NCBI GenBank assembly: GCA_030684935.1
Contig: JAUXXH010000047.1
Coordinates: 28,430 to 92,429 of the forward strand
Source of the DNA: Pseudolabrys sp.
GTDB taxonomy: Bacteria > Pseudomonadota > Alphaproteobacteria > Rhizobiales > Xanthobacteraceae
Direction of reading: 5' to 3'
Length of the DNA: 64,000 bases
Under the pieces are notes generated by a model that saw nothing but the letters and a program-made list of their open reading frames with translations, was not told the DNA's origin and ran no database searches. The translations under genes were made by a program, and so were the position numbers. This document shows positions 1-7,554 of the stretch, piece by piece. Positions within the stretch are counted from its first letter, which is position 1. Each line of letters starts with the position of its first letter.

Positions 1-43
1 CGGTGGCCAGAGCCGCCTGAATTTGTTCCTTGGTCACCGCCAT
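1..43 (-). CDS. N-terminus of a Mrp/NBP35-like ATP-binding protein (partial)
   Basis: Only the first 14 codons lie in the window. Read leftward from an ATG at 43-41 they give MAVTKEQIQAALAT, and an AAGAGGA Shine-Dalgarno-like sequence lies about ten bases upstream. This opening resembles the start of rhizobial Mrp (ApbC) iron-sulfur carrier P-loop proteins, but no nucleotide-binding motif is visible, so the product name is a guess. The existence of a leftward gene starting here is better supported than its identity. Confidence 0.4.
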   Translation of the reverse strand, partial: MAVTKEQIQAALAT

Positions 44-205
44 TTTCGCTTTTTCCTCTTTTGCGCCGACACCATAGGCGGCGCGGCGAAGGGGTCAATG
101 CGGCCAGCCCACGAGGGTTGACGCCCCCGCCCCCGCAATGACCTATTGCGTCAGGCAACGGCCATGGCCGGCCAAGGCATAAACGGATTTCTCAGGGAGG
201 ACGCG

Positions 206-1078
206 ATGGCGAAGGTGGCATTTCTGGGCTTGGGCGTGATGGGCTATCCCATGGCCGGGCATCTCAAGACCAAAGGCGGCCATGAGGTCACGGTCTATAA
301 CCGCACCGCCGCCAAGGCCGAGAAATGGGCCGCGCAGTTCGGCGGCAAGACCGCGGCGACCCCCAAGGCGGCGGCGCAGGGTCAGGACTTTGTCATGTGC
401 TGCGTCGGCAATGACAACGACCTGCGCGAGGTGACGCTGGGCGAAAACGGCGCCTTCGCCGGCATGGCCAAGGGCAAGCTGTTTGTAGACCACACCACCG
501 CCTCGGCCGAGATTGCCCGCGAGTTGTACGAGGCGGCCAAGAAAGGCGGCTTCGACGCCATCGACGCGCCGGTGTCCGGCGGTCAGGCCGGCGCCGAGAA
601 TGGCGCGCTGACGGTGATGTGCGGCGGCGACGAAGCGACCTTCGCCAGCGCCGAAAAGGTGATCGCGGCCTATGCCCGCGCCTGCAATTTGATGGGCCCG
701 GCCGGCTCCGGCCAGCTCGCCAAGATGGTCAATCAGATCTGCATCGCCGGTCTGGTCCAGGGCCTGTCGGAGGGCCTGCACTTCGCCAAGAAGGCCGGCC
801 TCGACATCGAGAAGCTGATCGCCACCATTTCCAAGGGCGCCGCGCAGTCGTGGCAGATGGAGAACCGCTACAAGACCATGGCGGCCGACAAGTTCGACTT
901 CGGCTTTGCCGTCGACTGGATGCGCAAGGATCTCGGCATCTGCCTCGGCGAGGCGCGCAAGAACGGCGCGCATCTGCCGGTCACCGCGCTGGTCGATCAG
1001 TTCTATTCCGAGGTGCAGTCCATGGGCGGCAAGCGCTGGGATACGTCAGCTTTGATCGCGCGGCTGGACCGGAAGTAA
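206..1078 (+). CDS. NAD(P)-dependent oxidoreductase, 3-hydroxyisobutyrate dehydrogenase family
   Basis: This 290-residue cytosolic enzyme belongs to the beta-hydroxyacid dehydrogenase family, which oxidises small 3-hydroxy acids with NAD(P). The N-terminus has the dinucleotide-binding loop GLGVMGYPMAGHL, followed by the substrate-binding signature DAPVSGGQAGAENG near residue 130. The catalytic lysine lies in AGSGQLAKMVNQ, before the helical C-terminal domain. An in-frame opening exists from 146, but the ATG at 206 is chosen because CAGGGAGG lies just upstream and the family starts right at the Rossmann strand. The exact substrate cannot be told from sequence; tartronate semialdehyde or succinic semialdehyde reductases are close relatives. 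Confidence 0.9.
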   Translation: MAKVAFLGLGVMGYPMAGHLKTKGGHEVTVYNRTAAKAEKWAAQFGGKTAATPKAAAQGQDFVMCCVGNDNDLREVTLGENGAFAGMAKGKLFVDHTTASAEIARELYEAAKKGGFDAIDAPVSGGQAGAENGALTVMCGGDEATFASAEKVIAAYARACNLMGPAGSGQLAKMVNQICIAGLVQGLSEGLHFAKKAGLDIEKLIATISKGAAQSWQMENRYKTMAADKFDFGFAVDWMRKDLGICLGEARKNGAHLPVTALVDQFYSEVQSMGGKRWDTSALIARLDRK

Positions 1079-1083
1079 GGCTG

Positions 1084-1221
1084 CACTTTACCCTCCCCTG
1101 GAGGGGAGGGTCGACTGCTTGAGTGAAACGAAAGCAGTCGGGGTATCTTAAACGCGGAAGAAGATCACCCCACCCCGGCTCACTTCGTTCGCCGCCCCTC
1201 CCCCTCCAGGGGAGGGTGAAG
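1084..1221. repeat. Intergenic inverted-repeat element with CCTCCCCTCCAGGGGAGGGT ends
   Basis: The spacer between the two convergent genes is an imperfect large inverted repeat. The left end around 1090-1111 is itself palindromic (ACCCTCCCCTGGAGGGGAGG), and its counterpart recurs in inverted form at about 1197-1220. Between them is a small hairpin built on CGACTGCTT and AAGCAGTCG. Such boxes are widespread between genes in Bradyrhizobium-like genomes. Lying between converging stop codons it may also act as a two-way terminator, which is inference. Confidence 0.5.
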
Positions 1222-1226
1222 CGCGT

Positions 1227-1967
1227 CTAGAACGCCAACCGCAATCCATCGTCCGCCACCAGCACGCCGCCCGCCCTCACCTCGTCCAGCCGCGCGAGCA
1301 TGGTCGGGTTCATGTGCGTGACCATCACCTGGCGTGCACGAAGATCCGCCAGCCGCGGCTGCAATATCTCCCAGCTCATGTGTCCGCTCAGCTTGCCCGC
1401 ATAAGCATAGCATTCGCAGATGAACAGGTCGGCGTCGCGGGCGATGGGTAGCAGCGCATCGGTCCATTCGGTGTCGCCGGAATAGGCGAAGACCTTGTCG
1501 CCGTCCGATATCCGCAGCGCGGTCGATGGCGCGCCCGACTGGTGGATCACTTCCGCGGTCACGACTGCATGGCCGAGCACATCGGTTTCGATGCCCACCG
1601 CGATTTCCTGCACCGACCACGAAAATTTCCATGTCGAGCCGGTCGATTTCGGAAAGAACACTTCCATCAGCGCGTCGAGCCGCGCGCGCGTGCCCGGCGG
1701 CCCGGCAATCGTCAGCGGCTTGTCGCGCCGCGAGAACCGGCCGTCGAGCAGCAGGAACGGCAGCCCGCCGAAATGATCGCCGTGCAGATGCGAAAGAATG
1801 ACGCCGTCGATCCGGTTCGGATCGATCCCCTGGGCCTTGAGCGCCGGCAAGGACGACGCGCCGCAGTCGACCAGCAGATTGGCCTTGTCTGTTTCAAGAA
1901 AGAAGCAGGTATTATAGCGTCCGCCGGAGCCGAAGGCATCGCCGGAGCCGATGATGGTGAGGTGCAT
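1227..1967 (-). CDS. MBL-fold metallo-hydrolase
   Basis: This is a 246-residue metallo-beta-lactamase-fold hydrolase of the RNase Z / phosphodiesterase-like branch. The zinc signature HLHGDHFGG is at about residues 60-68, a further metal aspartate lies in AYSGDTEWTD, and a late histidine in VMVTHMNP. The N-terminus (MHLTIIGSGDAFGSGGR) resembles the start of RNase Z-type proteins, but the insertion that binds tRNA in true RNase Z is not obvious. It probably hydrolyses a small phosphodiester or cyclic nucleotide; the substrate is unknown. It converges on the upstream dehydrogenase across a repeat element. Confidence 0.88.
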   Translation of the reverse strand: MHLTIIGSGDAFGSGGRYNTCFFLETDKANLLVDCGASSLPALKAQGIDPNRIDGVILSHLHGDHFGGLPFLLLDGRFSRRDKPLTIAGPPGTRARLDALMEVFFPKSTGSTWKFSWSVQEIAVGIETDVLGHAVVTAEVIHQSGAPSTALRISDGDKVFAYSGDTEWTDALLPIARDADLFICECYAYAGKLSGHMSWEILQPRLADLRARQVMVTHMNPTMLARLDEVRAGGVLVADDGLRLAF

Positions 1968-1997
1968 GTGATGTCCGATCTTTCGATGTCAATCCCG

Positions 1998-2098
1998 CCT
2001 CATCCTGAAGGAGCACGCCAAAGGCGTGCGTCTCGAAGGCTGGGGCCGGGCCTCCTCCTCCGAGACGCGTTGCTGCGCAACGTACCTTCAGGATGAGG
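1998..2098. repeat. Intergenic hairpin repeat bounded by CCTCATCCTGAAG
   Basis: The spacer between two leftward genes starts with CCTCATCCTGAAG (1998-2010) and ends with its exact inverted copy CTTCAGGATGAGG (2086-2098). The interior also carries inverted GAGACGC-type segments. This is the common CATCCTGA intergenic repeat of Bradyrhizobium and Rhodopseudomonas relatives, and it is one of the taxonomic clues in this window. It could fold into a long hairpin in RNA. Confidence 0.6.
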
Positions 2099-2122
2099 CC
2101 GATGGGGTCCGCCGCTCCCCAG

Positions 2123-2734
2123 TTAAGCCTTCGCGCTCGGGCGCGCCGACACCGCGGCGTGCCAGCGCTTCACGTTCGTCGCGCCGGCGGGAATTTGAAT
2201 CCGCGCCAGCTTCATGAAATCGGTCGCGGCCAGCATGGTGATGTCGGCCATTGAAAAGCGGTCGCCGGCGATGAATTCGCGGTTCGCCAGTTCGCGGTCG
2301 ATGAACTCGAGAAACCAGATCACGCGCGGCCGGTTGGCTTCGGCCCAGGCCGGCACCTGCGGCACTTCGAGTTCCTTCATTGCCGGATGCAGATGCCGGA
2401 ACACCGCCGCCACGGGGGCGAAGAAATTGTTCTCGGCCCGCCGCTGCCACATCTCCACCAGCGCGATCTCCTCTGCGCCGACGCCGAACAGCGGCGGCTC
2501 TGGCTGGAGCGCCTCGAAATACCGGCAGATGGCGATCGACTCGGTGATGACCAGGCCGTCGTCCAGCACCAGCGCCGGCATCCGCTGCAACGGATTGATC
2601 GCCGTGTATTCCGGTGTGAAATGCTCCTTGGCCATCATGTCGACCTGCTCGGTCGGTACGGAAATCCCCTTTTCCGCCAAGAAGATACGGGTGCGCCGCG
2701 GATTCGGCGCCATTTTGCTGTCGTAGAGTTTCAT
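2123..2734 (-). CDS. Glutathione S-transferase family protein
   Basis: This is a 203-residue cytosolic GST. The N-terminal thioredoxin-like domain (residues 1-80) has the glutathione-site segments RMPALVLDDG and ITESIAICRY, where the conserved ES contacts the gamma-glutamyl group. The all-helical C-terminal domain contains the folding motif FIAGDRFSMADITML. The family conjugates or reduces electrophiles with glutathione; the substrate is unknown. The ATG at 2734 is preferred over an upstream in-frame ATG at 2773 because an AGGGGG stretch precedes it and the protein then begins directly with the first beta strand (MKLYDSK). Confidence 0.92.
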   Translation of the reverse strand: MKLYDSKMAPNPRRTRIFLAEKGISVPTEQVDMMAKEHFTPEYTAINPLQRMPALVLDDGLVITESIAICRYFEALQPEPPLFGVGAEEIALVEMWQRRAENNFFAPVAAVFRHLHPAMKELEVPQVPAWAEANRPRVIWFLEFIDRELANREFIAGDRFSMADITMLAATDFMKLARIQIPAGATNVKRWHAAVSARPSAKA

Positions 2735-2910
2735 GTCCCATTTTCCCCCTGCTCGCGCGGCGCAGCCGATCACGGCCGCTACCCCTGAGTCAAAGCCCCG
2801 GACGCCGGCCGTTAACAGGCCTTAACCATCGATTTTAGCCCGGCCTTAAGGCTGGTCTTAAGGATTTTGCGGCACGGTGCCATCTGGTTTTGTGCGTACC
2901 AGCGTGATCC

Positions 2911-4497
2911 ATGCCTATTCCCGGCGAACAGCCCGATCTCACCGCCCTGCCTCCGCAAACGTCGCCGGTGAAGCGCCGTCTCGCCGCGCAGCATGTGCGC
3001 GAAGCGCGCGACCGGCTGACCTCGACCAGCGGCACCCGCCCGGCCTTCGACTACGAACTGCTGCGCCAGTTCGCACAGAACCGGCTGTCGGCCTCGCTGG
3101 TGATCCTGCTGCTGGTCGCCACCATCGGCTTCCTGTCGAGCCTGTGGACCGGGGCGCTGACCGCCGGCGCCTGGACCGCGTCGGTGCTGGTCATTCACGC
3201 CGTCATCATCACGAAGTGCCGGCAGTTTCTCGAACTGCCGATGTCGGAGGTGTCGGCGCAGACCTGGCGCATGCGCTTCATCATGCTCGACCTGTTCTAC
3301 GGTCTGGCCTGGATGTTCATCCTGATCCATCCGATCGGCATCGACGAAACCTCCGGCACCTTCATGCTGTTCGTGATGCTGCTGGTGGTGGCGGTGTCGA
3401 GCATGCTGGCGTCGAGCCTGCCGATGGCGTCGTTTGCCGCGACCTTTCCGATCACCGCCGCTATCACGCTCAACTTCGTGCTGCAGGGCACGTTGCGCGA
3501 CTACATCCTGGCCGGCATGGCGGCGAGCGCGCAGGGCTATTTCGCCGTGCTGGCCTACCGGCTCTACTCGACGACGCTGGCGACGCTGGAAGCGCGCGCC
3601 GAGAAGGATGCCCTGATCGGCGAACTGGAACAGGCCAAGGCGATCTCCGATGAAGCGCGCCGCCGCGCCGAAGCCGCCAACATTTCCAAGTCGCGCTTCC
3701 TGGCCCAGATGAGCCACGAATTGCGCACGCCGCTCAACGCCATCCTCGGCTTTTCCGAAGTGATGAAGACCGAAGTATTCGGCGCCCACGCCGTGCCGGC
3801 CTACAAGGAATACTCCGCCGACATCCATAACTCCGGCGTGCATCTGCTCGGGCTGATCAACGAGATTCTCGATCTGTCGCGTATCGAAGCCGGCCGCTAC
3901 GAACTCAACGAGGAATCGGTGTCATTGGTCGGCATCGTCGAGGACTGCCACCACCTGCTGAAGCTGCGCGCCACCAGCCGCGGCATTATCATGCACGAAG
4001 TGTTCGAACCGTCGATGCCGCGGCTCTGGGCCGACGAGCGCGCGATCCGCCAGATCTGTCTCAACTTGCTGTCGAACGCGATCAAGTTCACGCCGCAGGG
4101 TGGCGAGATCTGGCTCAAGGTCGGCTGGACCGCCTCCGGCGGCCAGTACATGAGCGTCAAGGACACCGGCGCCGGCATCCCGGAAGAGGAAATCCCGATC
4201 GTGCTGGCCTCGTTCGGCCAGGGCTCGAACTCGATCAAGTCGGCCGAACAGGGCGCCGGCCTCGGCCTGCCGATCGCCAAGAGCCTGGTCGACCTGCACG
4301 GCGGCACCTTCGTGCTGCGCTCCAAGCTGCGGATCGGCACCGAAGTCGTCGTCACCTTCCCGCCCGAGCGCGTGGTGGCGGCGATGGCGCCGATGAGCGA
4401 GCCTTCCCCGTCGATCACGCCGCCGGGCGAACCGGTGCTCAGCCCCGAGGAACGCAGCCGGCTCAGCCGGCGGCCGCTGTTCCGGGCCGGTACCTGA
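2911..4497 (+). CDS. Membrane-bound sensor histidine kinase
   Basis: This 528-residue protein has an unstructured basic N-terminus, then six or so hydrophobic segments between residues 60 and 215, so it sits in the inner membrane with hardly any periplasmic loop. A short coiled coil (residues 225-258) leads to the HisKA box SRFLAQMSHELRTPLNAI with phospho-acceptor His269. The HATPase domain follows with an N-box (LNLLSNAIKFTP), DTGAGIPEE and GAGLGLPIAKSLV. It resembles the alphaproteobacterial kinases that feed the DivK/CtrA or redox pathways, but no cognate regulator is adjacent. What it senses cannot be told. Confidence 0.93.
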   Translation: MPIPGEQPDLTALPPQTSPVKRRLAAQHVREARDRLTSTSGTRPAFDYELLRQFAQNRLSASLVILLLVATIGFLSSLWTGALTAGAWTASVLVIHAVIITKCRQFLELPMSEVSAQTWRMRFIMLDLFYGLAWMFILIHPIGIDETSGTFMLFVMLLVVAVSSMLASSLPMASFAATFPITAAITLNFVLQGTLRDYILAGMAASAQGYFAVLAYRLYSTTLATLEARAEKDALIGELEQAKAISDEARRRAEAANISKSRFLAQMSHELRTPLNAILGFSEVMKTEVFGAHAVPAYKEYSADIHNSGVHLLGLINEILDLSRIEAGRYELNEESVSLVGIVEDCHHLLKLRATSRGIIMHEVFEPSMPRLWADERAIRQICLNLLSNAIKFTPQGGEIWLKVGWTASGGQYMSVKDTGAGIPEEEIPIVLASFGQGSNSIKSAEQGAGLGLPIAKSLVDLHGGTFVLRSKLRIGTEVVVTFPPERVVAAMAPMSEPSPSITPPGEPVLSPEERSRLSRRPLFRAGT

Positions 4498-4614
4498 CGT
4501 GCCGGAAACGGCTGTGACATCTGCTTGCGACACTGCCGCGATTGCGTTCTCCGGCCTGGCAATTATGTATGCGCCGTAGCCCCGTATCCGGCCGACTTGG
4601 CCCCGAGCCCTACG

Positions 4615-4794
4615 ATGATCCAGAGCCCCTGCGTCAATATCTGCACGCTCGACGCCCGCTCCGGCCTGTGTCTCGGCTGCGGGCGCAGCATCGACGAAAT
4701 CAGCCGCTGGGCGGCCATGGACGCCAACGAACGCGCCCGCATCATGGACGAATTGCCGTTCCGCCTGTCCGCCAAAGCCGTCACTGCAGGATGA
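4615..4794 (+). CDS. DUF1289 domain protein
   Basis: A 59-residue protein dominated by the cysteine pattern of DUF1289: SPCVNICTLD, then GLCLGCGRS, giving four conserved cysteines that could hold a metal or an iron-sulfur centre. The family is small, widespread in proteobacteria and has no firm function. The start at 4615 is chosen because the domain begins immediately after it; an in-frame opening from 4525 would only add non-conserved residues. The stop lies four bases before the next gene, so the two are probably co-transcribed. Confidence 0.85.
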   Translation: MIQSPCVNICTLDARSGLCLGCGRSIDEISRWAAMDANERARIMDELPFRLSAKAVTAG

Positions 4795-4798
4795 CATC

Positions 4799-5500
4799 GT
4801 GAGCCGCCGCCTCACCTGGATCTTCGTCATCGGCGCCGCGCTGTCGCTGGCCGCGCTGATCGCGACCGCCAACCAGGACCCGATTGCGCAATTGCTGCGG
4901 CACGAGCTCGGCCCGCTGCTGCTCAAGGTCGCTCTGGTGGTCTCCGCGGGCGGTCTGGCGCTGGTGGTGTTCCGCGACCGTTTCGCCAAGGCGCTGGAGG
5001 CGATGGCGTTCTGGTCGCTGGTCGGCCTGCTGCTAGTGGTTGCCTACAGCTATCGCCTCGAATTGCGCGAAGTGGCCGACCGCGTGGTCGCCGAACTGTT
5101 GCCCGGTCACGTCGCGGGACACGGCCGCAATGTCGAGGTGGTGCGCGGCCGCACCGGCGATTTTGCGCTGGCGGTCCATATCAACGGCGCCAAGGTGCCG
5201 ATGGTGCTCGACACCGGCGCAACGTCGGTGGTGCTGACGCAGGAAGCGGCCCGCGCCGCCGGCCTGCCGCTCGAAGTGTTGAACTACTCGGTCAATGTGG
5301 AGACCGCCAATGGCCGCACCCGCGCCGCCGCGGTAACGCTCGATCGCCTCGCCGTCGGCGGCCTGACCGAGCGCGCGGTGCCGGCGCTGGTGGCGCAACC
5401 CGGCCAGCTCAAGAGCAATCTGCTCGGCATGACCTTCCTGAACCGGCTCGACAGCTGGGAAGTGCGCGGCGACAAGCTGCGCCTGCGCGGCACGCCTTAG
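4799..5500 (+). CDS. Clan AA aspartic protease, TIGR02281-like retropepsin fold
   Basis: This 233-residue protein starts at GTG, with CAGGA about seven bases upstream. It has three hydrophobic stretches (residues 4-20, 42-58, 67-85) that would anchor it in the inner membrane. The domain at about 115-230 has the single retropepsin active-site motif VPMVLDTGATSVVLT and a later hydrophobic-hydrophobic-glycine partner (LLGMTFLNRL). One catalytic Asp per chain implies a homodimer. The protein probably faces the periplasm. The target is unknown; the pairing with a DUF1289 gene is suggestive but unexplained. Confidence 0.9.
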   Translation: MSRRLTWIFVIGAALSLAALIATANQDPIAQLLRHELGPLLLKVALVVSAGGLALVVFRDRFAKALEAMAFWSLVGLLLVVAYSYRLELREVADRVVAELLPGHVAGHGRNVEVVRGRTGDFALAVHINGAKVPMVLDTGATSVVLTQEAARAAGLPLEVLNYSVNVETANGRTRAAAVTLDRLAVGGLTERAVPALVAQPGQLKSNLLGMTFLNRLDSWEVRGDKLRLRGTP

Positions 5501-5511
5501 CGCGGCCGGCG

Positions 5512-6342
5512 TCAGATCAGGCTGACGATAAAACGCACCGACGCCAGCATCATGAAAATGCCGAAGCCGATCTCGAGCTTGCGCTTCGGCATCCAGTGCG
5601 CCAGCCGCACGCCGTAGCTGGAGGTAAAGCTCGACACCGGCGCCATCAGCGCGAAGCCGAGCAGCGACACGAAGCCGATCGACAGCGGCGGCATCTGCGC
5701 CATATGCGGCCAGCCGGCCAGCATGTAGCCGACGGTGCCGGCGATGGTGATCGGCACACCGATGCCGGTGGCAGTCGCCACCACCTGCGGCATCGGCCGG
5801 CCGTACATCGTCAGCACCGCATTCGACACCGCGCCGGCGCCGATGCCCACCAGCGATGAGCACAGCCCGGTGATGAAGCCGTAGACCCGCATCAGGCCGT
5901 TGCCCGGCAGGTCGGTGCCGAGGTTCCAGCGGTTGCCGCCGAGCAGCAGGCGGATCGAGATGAACAGCGCGAACAGCACGAAGGCGATCTTGAACACCGC
6001 GCCCGGCGCGAAGGTCGCCGTCGCCGCGCCGACCGCGACGCCGACGATGGCCGGCACGGTCCAGAGCCGCACCACCTCGGCGATCACCGCGCCGCGCGCC
6101 TTGTGCGCGTAGTAGGAGCGGATGGTGGTCGGCACGATGATGGCGATCGAGGTGCCGACGCACAATTGCATGCGCACGTCGTCGGGCACGCCAAGCACGC
6201 GGAACAGCTCGTACAGCACCGGCACGATGATGGCGCCGCCGCCAATGCCGAACAGGCCGGCCAGCACGCCGGTGACCGCGCCGGCGGCGACAATCCACAG
6301 CGCCAGCCAGGCGATTTCGCCGACGGGAATTCCAAGCAGCAT
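5512..6342 (-). CDS. Sulfite exporter TauE/SafE family permease
   Basis: This 276-residue integral membrane protein has about eight predicted helices and the family's paired glycine-rich motifs: GVLAGLFGIGGGAIIVPVL near residue 20, and LVGIGAGAVSNAVLTM in the second half. Members export sulfite, sulfoacetate or other small anions; the substrate here is not known. The ATG at 6342 has GGAG seven bases upstream. The upstream reading frame continues into the end of dusA and is rejected as the start. It is probably transcribed with dusA, which ends 37 bases before it. Confidence 0.93.
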   Translation of the reverse strand: MLLGIPVGEIAWLALWIVAAGAVTGVLAGLFGIGGGAIIVPVLYELFRVLGVPDDVRMQLCVGTSIAIIVPTTIRSYYAHKARGAVIAEVVRLWTVPAIVGVAVGAATATFAPGAVFKIAFVLFALFISIRLLLGGNRWNLGTDLPGNGLMRVYGFITGLCSSLVGIGAGAVSNAVLTMYGRPMPQVVATATGIGVPITIAGTVGYMLAGWPHMAQMPPLSIGFVSLLGFALMAPVSSFTSSYGVRLAHWMPKRKLEIGFGIFMMLASVRFIVSLI

Positions 6343-6379
6343 GATGTCTCCGGGGCGGCACGCCGGAATCGGCGGGGGA

Positions 6380-7405
6380 TCAGGCGGCGATGTTCGCCAT
6401 ATCGGCGCCGCTGTCCACCACCAGCGCCAGCGCATCAGCCATGACGGCAGCGCCGGCGCCGGGCTTGACCGACTCAGTCGCCAGATGGCGGCGGAAGGCG
6501 CGCGCGCCGGGCACGGCGCGGAACAGGCCGAGCATGTGCCGGGTGATCGAATTCAGCCGCACGCCCTTGGCCATTTCACGGTCGATATAGGGCATCATCG
6601 CGAGAGCCGCCTCCTTGGCCGAGGCGAAAGCGGCAGCCTCGCCGAACAGCAGCGGATCGACCCGCAACAGCCGCCACGGCTCCTGATAGGCGGCGCGGCC
6701 CATCATGACGCCGTCGACATGCGCGAGCTGGGCCTGCGCCTGCTCCAGCGTGGCGATGCCGCCATTGATGACGACGGGCAGATCGGGATGCGCGGCCTTG
6801 AGCCGGTGCACCAGTCCGTAATCGAGCGGCGGCACGTCGCGGTTTTCACGTGGCGACAGGCCCTTCAGCCAGGCCTTGCGCGCGTGCACGATTAGCGCGT
6901 CGACGCCGGCCGCCCTCACCGCGGCCGTGAAAGTGAACAGCGAGTCCTGCGGGTCCTGGTCGTCGATGCCGATGCGGCATTTGACGGTCACGGGAATATC
7001 GACCGCGGCCTTCATGGCGAAGACGCAATCTGCGACCAGCGCCGGCTCGGCCATCAGGCAGGCGCCGAAGCGGCCCTCCTGCACCCGGTCGGACGGGCAG
7101 CCGGCGTTCAAATTGATTTCGACATAGCCGAAGTCGGCGCCGATCCGCGCCGCCTGCGCCAGCGCCGCCGGATCGCTGCCGCCAAGCTGCAGCGCCACCG
7201 GCTGCTCTAACGCATCGAAGCCGAGCAGCCGCGCGCGATCGCCGCGCAGCACCGCGCCGGTGGTCAGCATCTCGGTGTACAGCAACGCCCGGCGCGTCAG
7301 CAGCCGATGGAAAAACCGGCAATGCCGGTCGGTCCATTCCATCATCGGGGCGACAGAGAATCGGCGGGACCGACTATGGAGCTGTTTTGCCGATAAATCA
7401 GTCAT
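6380..7405 (-). CDS. dusA: tRNA-dihydrouridine(20/20a) synthase DusA
   Basis: This 341-residue flavoenzyme reduces uridines 20 and 20a of tRNA with NADPH. The N-terminus carries the DusA signature RRFSVAPMMEWTDRHCRFF, the catalytic Cys103 lies in LNAGCPSDRVQEG, and FMN phosphate contacts are expected in INGGIATLEQA and GVMMGRAAYQEPW. Length and both domains are complete, so the gene is functional despite the integrase gene pressed against its 5' end. dusA is a recognised chromosomal target of a family of tyrosine recombinases that insert at this end of the gene and rebuild the start. The first codons here may thus have been supplied by the incoming element. Confidence 0.96.
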   Translation of the reverse strand: MTDLSAKQLHSRSRRFSVAPMMEWTDRHCRFFHRLLTRRALLYTEMLTTGAVLRGDRARLLGFDALEQPVALQLGGSDPAALAQAARIGADFGYVEINLNAGCPSDRVQEGRFGACLMAEPALVADCVFAMKAAVDIPVTVKCRIGIDDQDPQDSLFTFTAAVRAAGVDALIVHARKAWLKGLSPRENRDVPPLDYGLVHRLKAAHPDLPVVINGGIATLEQAQAQLAHVDGVMMGRAAYQEPWRLLRVDPLLFGEAAAFASAKEAALAMMPYIDREMAKGVRLNSITRHMLGLFRAVPGARAFRRHLATESVKPGAGAAVMADALALVVDSGADMANIAA

Positions 7406-7429
7406 TTAGTGGTTCTTGCCGCTGTCTCA

Positions 7430-7554
7430 TGTCGTACCGTTTCCGGCCCGTTTTGACCCATTTTACCGCTTGTAGTACGACAATGTCGTACTCAAAAAGG
7501 AATGTCGTACCGATGGGTAGCATAATTGGACGAACTCGCAAAGACGGTACGACA
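7430..7554. promoter_or_regulatory. Cluster of TGTCGTAC boxes between dusA and the integrase gene
   Basis: The octamer TGTCGTAC occurs at 7430-7437, 7484-7491 and 7503-7510, and its complement occurs at 7475-7482 and, as GGTACGACA, at 7546-7554. The two central copies form a perfect palindrome, AGTACGACA-A-TGTCGTACT (7474-7492), just before the integrase start. Repeats of this kind next to an int gene are typically arm-type integrase sites or operators for the integrase promoter. Which of these applies is inference. Confidence 0.5.

Noticed and set aside
2812..3843. Leftward 343-codon frame opposite the histidine kinase
   Set aside because: Arg/Gln/His-rich shadow of a clear gene.
5033..6361. 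442-codon minus-strand frame across the protease and permease genes
   Set aside because: Runs through two well-supported genes in other frames and encodes low-complexity Arg/His-rich sequence.
7320..7405. Second copy of the dusA 5' end as right attachment site within the window
   Set aside because: Scanning by eye for ATGGAATGGAC and neighbouring sequence found no convincing second copy; not exhaustive.
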